Of a stretch of DNA of 64,000 nt, positions 57,097-64,000 are shown piece after piece. The stretch comes from an uncultured Porphyromonadaceae bacterium (lineage in GTDB: Bacteria > Bacteroidota > Bacteroidia > Bacteroidales > Muribaculaceae). The notes under the pieces were generated by a model, which saw only the letters and a program-made list of their open reading frames with translations, was not told where the DNA came from and did not search any database. The translations under genes were made by a program, and so were the position numbers. Positions within the stretch are counted from its first letter, which is position 1; each line of letters starts with the position of its first letter. Location of the stretch: positions 1 through 64,000 of the forward strand of contig CANRWW010000007.1 of NCBI GenBank assembly GCA_947643665.1. The letters run 5' to 3'.

Positions 57097-57116
57097 AATC
57101 AAACTGATTTTTCACA

Positions 57117-57148
57117 CAAATTTATCAAATTCCTCAAGAAGTAGCAAA
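57117..57148 (-). promoter_or_regulatory. Consensus promoter of the ybaK-aroC-radical SAM operon
   Basis: Minus-strand TTTG (57148-57145), 20-bp spacer, TAAATTTG (57124-57117), about 20 bp upstream of the start codon. Confidence 0.8.
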
Positions 57149-57197
57149 TATTATCACTCCGATGCCGTTAAGTAAATGATTTCACTATTGTTCGATT

Positions 57198-57584
57198 ATG
57201 AAAACAGTAAGAGTAGCTGCCGCTATCATAAAACGTGACGGAAAATTTTTCGCCACGCGTCGTAAATACGGCGAATTTGCCGGAATGTGGGAATTTCCCG
57301 GAGGCAAGATAGAACCTGGAGAAACGCCACAGCAGGCTTTACATAGAGAAATAACGGAGGAGCTTGAAATAAGTGTAGATATTACAAGCCACATCATGAC
57401 TGTGGAATATGACTACCCTGAATTTCACCTGAGCATGTATTGCTACCTATGTTCAATAACCTCCGGCAATGCCCCACGTCTGAATGTGCACAGCGCCGGC
57501 AAGTGGATAACACCAGGCGAAGCGTCTGCCCTGCGGTTTCTTCCTGCCGATGACGAATTGATCGCGATTCTCCCAACAATTTAA
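57198..57584 (+). CDS. NUDIX (deoxy)nucleoside triphosphate pyrophosphohydrolase, MutT-like
   Basis: The 128-residue hydrolase has the full Nudix box from Gly36 to Leu56 (GGKIEPGE...REITEELEI), with the metal-binding glutamates at 51, 54 and 55. The N-terminal VRVAAAIIKRDGKFFATRR and MWEFPGGK are of the MutT group that sanitises oxidised nucleotides. It is divergent from ybaK, with a possible shared regulatory gap. Confidence 0.9.
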   Translation: MKTVRVAAAIIKRDGKFFATRRKYGEFAGMWEFPGGKIEPGETPQQALHREITEELEISVDITSHIMTVEYDYPEFHLSMYCYLCSITSGNAPRLNVHSAGKWITPGEASALRFLPADDELIAILPTI

Positions 57585-57651
57585 ACGTTACCTGAACAAA
57601 ACCACACTGACAGAAGTTATTAATATACACGTTGCAACTTTTTTAGTTTTT

Positions 57652-59037
57652 ATGAAAGGGATTTTAGGAATTTTCATGGTGATAGCAGTCATGTATCCTC
57701 CGTGCAGCCAAGCCCGGGGGATACATGCTGTTTCGCAAGAACGTATAGTCGGGGAAATATCATCCTCATCAGATACGAAAGCAGACAAAGAAGCATTGAA
57801 AGCTGCAAAAAAGGCACAAAAAGAAGCTGAGAAAAAAGCCCGTAAAGCAGAGAAAGAAGCTAAAAAACGTGCTAAAAAAAATAAGAAAAACAAAAAAGCC
57901 TTACCGGAAGGTGCGATAGCCACATACGACGGATTCATAAAAGCGCTTGCCAGATGCACGCCATATTGCGCACAAGTTGATTACGATGTATCCCTTCCCA
58001 TGGGCACAGACGAAATCACATATACAGTGAAACTGGCCTCTGACACCGCTGTAGCAGACCGCCTGCTTCCTGTCAAATATCTTATAGACTGGAAACTGGA
58101 TCATAACGGATCTGAAACTACAGGATTTCTGGCATATTTTGACGGCAACCATTACCGTTATCGGGACCATCGGCTACAGGAATACCATATGTCACAAGAC
58201 ACAGTGCCATTCCTCACCAGAAGCGGAGGCGTACAGGCCAATGCGCAATTTGTAAACCTCATTCCGCAAATGGTTTCTAAAGAGCTGGAAAAAATGTCCC
58301 AATCTCCAGACTTTACAATAAGTTTCACCCCTGACACACTGACAGGTGGAGAACATCGTGTAGCGTTGACCGCCATTCAGAAAATAAACAATGAGATCGG
58401 ACAACGATACATGATTGTCGCAGACAGGTTTTCAGGAAAGCCGCTGGAGATAACCAACCAGTACAACCCCGGACAGATAAGCGAACAGACAATAACCGCC
58501 AGATTCAGCTATCCCGAAGGTGTATCCTTAAAAACTGTCACAGACGAGGCGTCGCTACAGAGCCTGTACCCAGAAGAATTTGAAAAATACCGTGATTGCA
58601 GCAACCGCATAGAGCATATGCGTGGCTTGCAGGTACCGGAATTCTCCCTTCCCACTACAACAGGCGAAAGATATTCACGACAGAAAGATGATAAATTCAG
58701 CCGGCCCACAGTAATTGCCATAATAGATCCGGACAAAGATAACGCACCAGCCACTGTAAACAGTCTGCGAAAAGCACTGCGGAAAGCATCGCAGGAGGTA
58801 AATCTCATATTTGCATTTACAGGCAGCAATATAGACCGGATAGAAGAAATTACCGGACTTCCGGCTGTGAACGAGACTTTTCTAATCTCGGCGCGTTCAC
58901 TTGCCCGTGACTGCGGTACGGCCATATTCCCGACAATAATTGTTGCCGAATCGTCTGGAAAAGTGAGCAATGTGCATCTCGGATACAACAACAGCCTTAT
59001 CCAAGATGTTATACAATCGTTGACCCTTGTATACTGA
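57652..59037 (+). CDS. Exported Lys-rich, LolA-like and thioredoxin-like protein of unknown function
   Basis: The 461-residue product has a short signal peptide (about 1-21). Residues ~42-85 are an Ala/Lys/Glu-rich helix (EALKAAKKAQKEAEKKARKA and onward) ending in poly-Lys/Asn. Residues ~95-310 resemble a LolA/LolB-like outer-membrane lipoprotein-binding fold (YDGFIKALARCTPYCAQVDYDV, FTPDTLTGGEHRVAL, RFSGKPLEITNQ). Residues ~325-461 have a peroxiredoxin/TlpA-like start (GLQVPEFSLPTTTGE), but no CxxC in the active-site position (FSRPTVIAIIDPDKDN). It appears to be an exported binding protein rather than a reductase. tpx starts 43 nt later. Confidence 0.65.
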   Translation: MKGILGIFMVIAVMYPPCSQARGIHAVSQERIVGEISSSSDTKADKEALKAAKKAQKEAEKKARKAEKEAKKRAKKNKKNKKALPEGAIATYDGFIKALARCTPYCAQVDYDVSLPMGTDEITYTVKLASDTAVADRLLPVKYLIDWKLDHNGSETTGFLAYFDGNHYRYRDHRLQEYHMSQDTVPFLTRSGGVQANAQFVNLIPQMVSKELEKMSQSPDFTISFTPDTLTGGEHRVALTAIQKINNEIGQRYMIVADRFSGKPLEITNQYNPGQISEQTITARFSYPEGVSLKTVTDEASLQSLYPEEFEKYRDCSNRIEHMRGLQVPEFSLPTTTGERYSRQKDDKFSRPTVIAIIDPDKDNAPATVNSLRKALRKASQEVNLIFAFTGSNIDRIEEITGLPAVNETFLISARSLARDCGTAIFPTIIVAESSGKVSNVHLGYNNSLIQDVIQSLTLVY

Positions 59038-59080
59038 CGTATATCCCTGGGAAAAACCTGAATTTAACAACACAAATATA

Positions 59081-59584
59081 ATGGAAACCATCTATTTCAA
59101 AGGTACGCCGTGCCATACTTACGGCAATCTCCCGGAAGTCGGAGAAAAGGCTCCATGTTTCAATCTGGTAACTCCGGAACTAAAAGAAATCCATTGCGAT
59201 GACTTTCACGGCAAAAGGATCGTACTGAATGTATTCCCAAGCCTTGATACTCCGGTCTGTGCGGCGTCAGTGCGCCGATTCAATGAAGAAGCAGCCAGGT
59301 TTGACAATACAGTCGTGTTATGTGTGTCTATGGACCTCCCCTTTGCAGCAGGTCGTTTCTGCGAGGTTGAAGGCATAAAGGATGTGATTCCCGCATCAGC
59401 TTTCCGTTCACCAATGTTCGCGGAAAAATACGGACTTCAGATTGTTGACGGACCTTTGGCGGGACTTCTCGCCCGCGCAGTGATAATAATAGATACTGAC
59501 CGCAAGATCGTTTACAGGGATCTTGTCGGGGAAATCACTGAGGAACCGAATTATTCCGAAGCCATAGAAGTACTCGGCCGCTGA
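59081..59584 (+). CDS. tpx: Thiol peroxidase (atypical 2-Cys peroxiredoxin)
   Basis: Tpx reduces lipid and alkyl hydroperoxides with thioredoxin. The 167-residue protein has the peroxidatic Cys60 in SLDTPVC and the resolving Cys94 in AAGRFCEVEG, the spacing of Tpx, plus DFHGKRIVLNVFP. The start at 59081 is set by family length; the frame is open upstream to 59027, overlapping the previous gene. It may be co-transcribed with the LolA/thioredoxin-like gene. Confidence 0.94.
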   Translation: METIYFKGTPCHTYGNLPEVGEKAPCFNLVTPELKEIHCDDFHGKRIVLNVFPSLDTPVCAASVRRFNEEAARFDNTVVLCVSMDLPFAAGRFCEVEGIKDVIPASAFRSPMFAEKYGLQIVDGPLAGLLARAVIIIDTDRKIVYRDLVGEITEEPNYSEAIEVLGR

Positions 59585-59617
59585 CAATCAATATCACTTT
59601 TACATATATTTCACAAC

Positions 59618-59651
59618 GCGCCATGGCATACGACATATAATGCCATGGCGC
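59618..59651 (+). terminator. Terminator after tpx, 12-bp perfect arms
   Basis: GCGCCATGGCAT (59618-59629) and its exact complement (59640-59651) enclose a 10-nt loop, followed by AATATTTCG. The T tract is short. Confidence 0.65.
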
Positions 59652-59691
59652 AATATTTCGTTAATAAGTAGTGATTTACAGGAAAGTTAAT

Positions 59692-59699
59692 TATCTTTG
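59692..59699 (+). promoter_or_regulatory. -7 element TATCTTTG upstream of apbE
   Basis: The element lies 23 bp before the start codon; no good -33 match is seen. Confidence 0.5.
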
Positions 59700-59722
59700 C
59701 GGTTCAAACAACAACCACAGCC

Positions 59723-60757
59723 ATGTCAAAAAGACCATATACATATGTTTTCCTTATCCTTGCAATCTCGTTGCTTGCCGGTTGTACCGGAAAAAACAGA
59801 TGGGAAATAAATGAAGGGGTAATCTGGCATACCACTTACAGGATTATATATTATGGCGACAGCAACCTGTCAGACTCTATCATCGGCATATTGCAGAATG
59901 TGGAAAAATCCCTCTCCCCCTTCTGTAATACCTCATTGATCTCACGCATAAACCGTTCGGAAACCACAAGTACGGACTCGCTTATACGCCGGGCATTCGA
60001 AATAGCAAAAAAAGCCAACATTGCCAGCAAAGGCCGCTTCGACCCAACGGTAGCACCATTGGTTGACATCTGGGGATTCGGAACAGACAACGCTGCCAGA
60101 AAACTAGCCGAAGACACCGACGCATCACATCCGTTTACCGTTTCACAGGAAAAAATTGACAGTGCATTGTCGCTTGTGGGATTATCGGATTGCATAATTG
60201 AAAACGGTCACATAATCAAAAAGCACCCTTTGACCACATTCAACTTCAGCGCCATAACCAAAGGCCTGGGATGCGACATGGTTGCCGAAATGCTCAAAAG
60301 AAACGGAGTTGAAAATTATATGGTTGAAATCGGAGGTGAGATAACCGTGTCGGGACATAGCGCCAAAGGACGTCCATGGCAAATACAACTGGATGCGCCA
60401 ATAGAGGAAAAAGGGGTGCCACAGCATAAAGCCCTTAAAGAAATATCCGTTACCGAAGGGGGAATTGCAACCTCGGGCAACTACCGCAATTTCCATGACA
60501 CCTCAAAATACGGGAAAATAGGACATACGATAAATCCTTTGGACGGGCGCCCTGCACAGAGCTGCATACTGTCAGCCACCGTGCTCGCACCCACATGCGG
60601 TGAAGCAGATGCATGGGCCACCGCATGCATGGCGCTTCCGTCCGCTGACGACGCACTTGATATGCTCGCCACCGCACCTTCCGTCGAGGCCCTGCTGGTA
60701 GTGGCTGTCAATGATTCATTGCACACGGTGGCAACACCCAATTGTAGGTTCAAATAA
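59723..60757 (+). CDS. apbE: FAD:protein FMN transferase ApbE (lipoprotein)
   Basis: ApbE covalently attaches FMN to Thr residues of membrane redox proteins such as the NQR and RNF subunits. The 344-residue protein has a lipoprotein signal with Cys21 (SLLAGC), GRFDPTVAPLVDIWGFG, TFNFSAITKGLGCDMVAEML and EIGGEITVSGHSAKGRPW. GHTINPLDGRPA and CGEADAWATACMA complete the FAD-binding site. It is anchored in the periplasm. NQR or RNF genes are not in this window. Confidence 0.95.
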   Translation: MSKRPYTYVFLILAISLLAGCTGKNRWEINEGVIWHTTYRIIYYGDSNLSDSIIGILQNVEKSLSPFCNTSLISRINRSETTSTDSLIRRAFEIAKKANIASKGRFDPTVAPLVDIWGFGTDNAARKLAEDTDASHPFTVSQEKIDSALSLVGLSDCIIENGHIIKKHPLTTFNFSAITKGLGCDMVAEMLKRNGVENYMVEIGGEITVSGHSAKGRPWQIQLDAPIEEKGVPQHKALKEISVTEGGIATSGNYRNFHDTSKYGKIGHTINPLDGRPAQSCILSATVLAPTCGEADAWATACMALPSADDALDMLATAPSVEALLVVAVNDSLHTVATPNCRFK

Positions 60758-60778
60758 TGACCTTCTAAAAAAAATCAC

Positions 60779-60786
60779 TATCTTTG
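60779..60786 (+). promoter_or_regulatory. -7 element TATCTTTG upstream of the rhomboid genes
   Basis: It lies 31 bp before the first rhomboid gene; the upstream A-tract region holds no clear TTTG. Confidence 0.5.
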
Positions 60787-60817
60787 TAAGTTAAAACATA
60801 TAAGAAATAAATTTCCA

Positions 60818-61582
60818 ATGGGATTTTCAGACAGTTTCCGCAACATGCCGGGAGTTACAAAAAATCTCCTGATCATCAACGTTGCAATATGGCTCATCAT
60901 GGCCGCGATACATCCGGTGAGACTTTTTCTTGAGCAATATGGAGCCTTGTATTATTTTACATCAGACAGCTTCCTGCCCACACAGCTTATCACCTACATG
61001 TTCATACACGCCAATTTCATGCACCTGTTTTTCAACATGTTCGCACTATTCATGTTCGGCGTGACCATGGAACGCGTGCTCGGCGGTCCAAAATTCCTGT
61101 TCTACTACATATCCTGCGGTCTGGGAGCCGCATTAGTGCAGGAAGGTGTGTTTGCACTGATGATCAACCACTATGCCTCTGTATTTGAAAACGCATCATC
61201 CGTTACATCGCTTTTGCGCCATGCAACGGTCACAAATACAGAATTATACAATATCGGAGTCTCTCCAGACGAACCTATTATATATTCGCTCTATGCACTT
61301 TATCACACCCCTGTAATCGGTGCGTCCGGTGCCATATTCGGTATCCTTCTCGCATTCGGATTCATGTTTCCAAATGTAAGGCTTTACCTTATTTTCCCAC
61401 CGATCCCAATCAAGGCGAAAGTGTTCGTGATGATATATGCCGGTTTGGAATTATGTCTGGGTATTTACAACAGCCAGGCCGATACTGTGGCACACTTCGC
61501 CCATCTCGGAGGGATGCTTTTCGGGCTGCTTATACTCCTGTACTGGCGGAACAAACGCATAATAGGAGGTCCATACTATTAA
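60818..61582 (+). CDS. Rhomboid family intramembrane serine protease
   Basis: The 254-residue protein has six membrane helices. The catalytic dyad is Ser170 in the GASGAIFG motif and His229 in AHFAHLGGM. ANFMHLFFNMFALFMFG carries the conserved His/Asn of the oxyanion region. It cleaves membrane-spanning substrates within the lipid bilayer. Between the second and fourth helices there is a longer loop than in GlpG (about 90-150). The second rhomboid gene follows. Confidence 0.93.
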   Translation: MGFSDSFRNMPGVTKNLLIINVAIWLIMAAIHPVRLFLEQYGALYYFTSDSFLPTQLITYMFIHANFMHLFFNMFALFMFGVTMERVLGGPKFLFYYISCGLGAALVQEGVFALMINHYASVFENASSVTSLLRHATVTNTELYNIGVSPDEPIIYSLYALYHTPVIGASGAIFGILLAFGFMFPNVRLYLIFPPIPIKAKVFVMIYAGLELCLGIYNSQADTVAHFAHLGGMLFGLLILLYWRNKRIIGGPYY

Positions 61583-61686
61583 TCCGGCAATATGTGGAGA
61601 TCCACACACAAGCTCCGGTTTCTACCATCTACTAATTGCCGGCAACTTCCCCTGTTACCGGCTCATAATTACAAATCTATTTTAAA

Positions 61687-62436
61687 GTGAACGTATCGTT
61701 CAGACTTATAACCGTAAATGTGATTATCTTTGCCTTGATGAAGATAATGTGGCAACTTGCCCCCTCAATGAACATTACTATGGAAGGGGTGGTTGAGCAC
61801 ATGGCTCTTCCGGCAACTGCGCATGAAGCGGTAATAAATTTCTGGACGATATTCACATATATGTTCACCCATCTTGACTTCTGGCACCTCCTGATCAACT
61901 GCCTATGGCTCGCCTGGTTCGGCAGCCTTCTATGCGAGATTGCAGGTGCACGCCATGTCATGACTACATATATCGGAGGGGGAATTGCCGGAGCTATAAT
62001 GTATGTGACATTCAACACCGGATTTTTTCCCACATCCGACGCTTGTCTTATCGGGGCGTCAGCCGCTACACTTGGTGTGATCACCGCCACTTTGGTATCA
62101 GAACCAGGCAAACGAGTGAAGTTGGCATTGATTGGGATATTTTCCCTACGAAAACTTGCAATTGCAGGAGCCGTCGTGTTTCTGCTCGCCTCAATGGAGA
62201 TGGCGCCGTCGCAAACCGCCGCACATATCGGAGGGATAATTGCGGGAGGAATATGGGCTGTAGCATGGCGCATATACAACCGCCGGAACATGCGTATAAT
62301 GCAACAACGCACACGCAAGAGGCTTGCCAGAATGGAGCTGATAGACAAAGCGCGACGATCAGGATACTCATCACTCACAGATGCTGAAAAGTTGACGCTG
62401 TTTGACCTTTCAACCCCACGGCGCGACGCCACCTGA
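61687..62436 (+). CDS. Second rhomboid family intramembrane serine protease
   Basis: The 249-residue paralogue has Ser125 in GASAATLGV and His180 in TAAHIGGIIAGG, with THLDFWHLLINCLWLAWFG as the HxxxN segment. The GTG start at 61687 is chosen because it includes the first membrane helix (LITVNVIIFALM); ATG 61738 would remove part of it. About 40 basic residues form a cytoplasmic C-terminal tail. An EEP-family gene follows after 77 nt. Confidence 0.88.
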   Translation: MNVSFRLITVNVIIFALMKIMWQLAPSMNITMEGVVEHMALPATAHEAVINFWTIFTYMFTHLDFWHLLINCLWLAWFGSLLCEIAGARHVMTTYIGGGIAGAIMYVTFNTGFFPTSDACLIGASAATLGVITATLVSEPGKRVKLALIGIFSLRKLAIAGAVVFLLASMEMAPSQTAAHIGGIIAGGIWAVAWRIYNRRNMRIMQQRTRKRLARMELIDKARRSGYSSLTDAEKLTLFDLSTPRRDAT

Positions 62437-62513
62437 ATGCTGTTCATACAGCAAAACTTAAGCAATCGCCTGATAATGGATTTGCTATTGAATTATTTAT
62501 CTTACATAATAAA

Positions 62514-63659
62514 ATGCCTGTCACACAAACAATAAAACGAAACCTGAAAGTAGTTATACTGCTGATAAATATCATTTTGGCGGTAATAACGATAGTAGCG
62601 GCATATGGAGGAAAGATCAATCCCGAAACCACTACCATACCGGCGATACTGGCGATGACATTTCCAGGGTGGGTGATATTGACCATAATAACGCTCATTA
62701 TAGATTTATGGCTTTTCAGACGCATAAGCGCCATACCCGTCATTACGCTTATCGTATGTCTCACACCTATATTATCATTCTCCCCGCTCAATTTCTCATC
62801 GGTGAAACTAACTCCTGAACAGGAGAAAAAATCGTTCACACTTATGAGCTACAATGTATTCGGCCTGATAGATTTCAACGATTTCACACATTGGAGCAAG
62901 TCGCACGAACAGCTTAAATACGAAACCAAATCAGGCATACTTAATCCCACGTTGAGTTTCATCATCAAAGAAGCACCGGATATAGCATGTCTCCAGGAAT
63001 TCCCTCCTGCAATTCCAAATCCGCTTAACCATATATCAGCACTGCAAATGGACTCCGTATATGCCATTTTTCCGCACCGCACAGGAGTAAGCGGAGAAAA
63101 TGTTTACAGCAGGTTTCCACTCTATCCCATAGACCTTAGGCAACCTGAAAGTGAATATTGTTGGTTCGGAGCCGCTATGGTGCATATAATGGGGCACAAG
63201 ACACTCGTGATCAGCGTGCATTTCCAGTCTATCGGGTTGAACCGCGAGGATAAAGCGCTTTTTCATCAACTTACCGAAGGAGACGGGACCACTAAAGTAA
63301 AAGAGGTCAAACAACAACTGCTGGGCAAATTATCAAACGCATTCAGGGAACGCGCCACACAAGCCCGTCTCTTGCGCGAACAAATTGACTCACTAAATGT
63401 CGAAAACGTAATCATCGCCGGAGACTTCAATGACATACCTGATTGCTATGCTCTACGTATATTGGCTCAGGAAGACTTCAAAAGCGCATTTTCAATCGCC
63501 GGATGCGGACCTACATACACATATCATGGCAACCGGTTTTTTTTCAACATAGACCATGTGCTATACAGAGGCAAAATGCATGCTGTATCATATAACCGCC
63601 AGAAAGAAGGAAACTCAGACCATTATCCGCTTGAAGTAAAATTCATCTGGAAAGATTAA
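62514..63659 (+). CDS. Membrane-anchored endonuclease/exonuclease/phosphatase family protein
   Basis: The 381-residue protein has three N-terminal membrane helices (about 11-33, 42-66 and 75-97) and a periplasmic or cytoplasmic EEP domain. That domain has SYNVFGL, the metal-binding Glu in CLQEFPP, VISVHFQSIGL, IIAGDFNDIPD and the terminal SDHYPLEV. EEP enzymes hydrolyse phosphodiesters in DNA, phospholipids or nucleotides; the substrate here is unknown. The placement after rhomboid genes is common in Bacteroidales and suggests an operon. Confidence 0.88.
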   Translation: MPVTQTIKRNLKVVILLINIILAVITIVAAYGGKINPETTTIPAILAMTFPGWVILTIITLIIDLWLFRRISAIPVITLIVCLTPILSFSPLNFSSVKLTPEQEKKSFTLMSYNVFGLIDFNDFTHWSKSHEQLKYETKSGILNPTLSFIIKEAPDIACLQEFPPAIPNPLNHISALQMDSVYAIFPHRTGVSGENVYSRFPLYPIDLRQPESEYCWFGAAMVHIMGHKTLVISVHFQSIGLNREDKALFHQLTEGDGTTKVKEVKQQLLGKLSNAFRERATQARLLREQIDSLNVENVIIAGDFNDIPDCYALRILAQEDFKSAFSIAGCGPTYTYHGNRFFFNIDHVLYRGKMHAVSYNRQKEGNSDHYPLEVKFIWKD

Positions 63660-63688
63660 GCATCTTATTCAAACTAAATAATTTTATT

Positions 63689-64000
63689 ATGAAACCAATC
63701 ACTATGGCATTTTGCGCATTGGCTGCTGCCGCTACTATTGCGGTGACATCGTGTGAAGGCAAAAAGGGCGAACATCAAAACCCATTTATGCAGGCATATG
63801 ACACCCCCTACCAGATTCCGCCATTTGAACAGATTGAGATCTCTGACTATATGCCCGCTTTCAACGCAGGCGTAGAAGAAGCACGTGCTTCAATAGACTC
63901 TATCGTAAGCAATCCGGAAGCCCCCACATTCGCCAATACGATTCTGGCGCTTGACAACCTTTCCCCCACCCTGGAGCGTGTAATGTCTGTTCTCATGTCA
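63689..64000 (+). CDS. M3 family metallopeptidase, lipoprotein type (partial, runs off window)
   Basis: Only the first 104 codons are inside the window. They show a lipoprotein signal ending AVTSC (lipid-modified Cys) and then the M3/Dcp N-terminal region (ISDYMPAFNAGVEEARASID, NPEAPTFANTILALDN). Dcp-type enzymes have the same EAPTFxNTIxAL segment, as does the peptidase at 68-2185. It lies 29 nt after the EEP gene and may be co-transcribed. The catalytic HExGH would be outside the window. Confidence 0.85.
   Translation, partial: MKPITMAFCALAAAATIAVTSCEGKKGEHQNPFMQAYDTPYQIPPFEQIEISDYMPAFNAGVEEARASIDSIVSNPEAPTFANTILALDNLSPTLERVMSVLMS

Noticed and set aside
57652-57900. Frameshift or low-quality sequence in the poly-Lys stretch
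   Set aside because: The frame stays open and recognisable domain patterns continue on the far side, so the Lys-rich helix is genuine.

Overview
The window is a gene-dense bacterial chromosome segment of 64 kb. Everything points to Bacteroidota, order Bacteroidales. Promoters repeatedly follow the TTTG - 19/20 bp - TAnnTTTG pattern of this phylum (seen before ompA, rplS, fdtA, the ybaK operon, the kor operon and a candidate RNA). Shine-Dalgarno sequences are mostly absent. Two very large secreted proteins carry C-termini resembling type IX secretion signals, and most gene families are typical gut Bacteroidales ones. A gut Bacteroidales of the Muribaculaceae type is my best guess, but the family is inferred from overall gene content, not proven. 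I recognise no rRNA, tRNA, CRISPR array, transposase or phage gene.

Layout. 1-8.4 kb: M3 peptidase, small DMT membrane protein and Ntn-hydrolase on the minus strand; thioesterase-dprA, a nucleoside phosphorylase, then an HMA-AraC regulator followed by a Cu/Zn-type permease that also ends in an HMA domain. 8.4-16.5 kb: a 1511-residue secreted beta-propeller/choice-of-anchor protein, an ArnT-like glycosyltransferase, an Asn/Arg/Pro/Gly-rich secreted protein and a small lipoprotein. 16.5-25 kb: the DUF3737-patB-MATE operon, mgsA, an abundant OmpA-type porin and an OmpR/histidine kinase pair. 25-30 kb: an MsbA-like ABC exporter and a four-gene 2-oxoacid:ferredoxin oxidoreductase operon. 30-36 kb: a secreted CotH protein and a secreted GH2 beta-galactosidase whose promoter lies between two operator-like repeats. 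36-42.5 kb: a PepSY-like protein, a 1099-residue OB-fold/AlbA_2 (Schlafen-like) protein, an aminotransferase and a decayed TlpA lipoprotein gene. 42.5-49 kb: a second choice-of-anchor protein, an fdtA-fdtB pair, an approximately 240-nt candidate structured RNA with its own promoter and terminator, and a glutaminase-fold protein lacking the catalytic Ser-Lys pair. 49-64 kb: rplS, speA-truA, acpP-fabF, ybaK-aroC-radical SAM, mutT, a LolA/thioredoxin-like protein, tpx, apbE, two rhomboids, an EEP-family protein and the start of a second M3 peptidase.

Most of this is core metabolism: fatty acid, chorismate, polyamine, 2-oxoacid/ferredoxin and thiol peroxide functions. Gene junctions are often closed by long, sometimes spacerless, perfect palindromes acting as terminators. 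The strongest candidates for undescribed biology are the OB-fold/AlbA_2 protein (36930-40229), the active-site-less glutaminase homologue (48193-49122) with the structured RNA upstream (47411-47654), and the twin-operator lacZ promoter (32247-32300).
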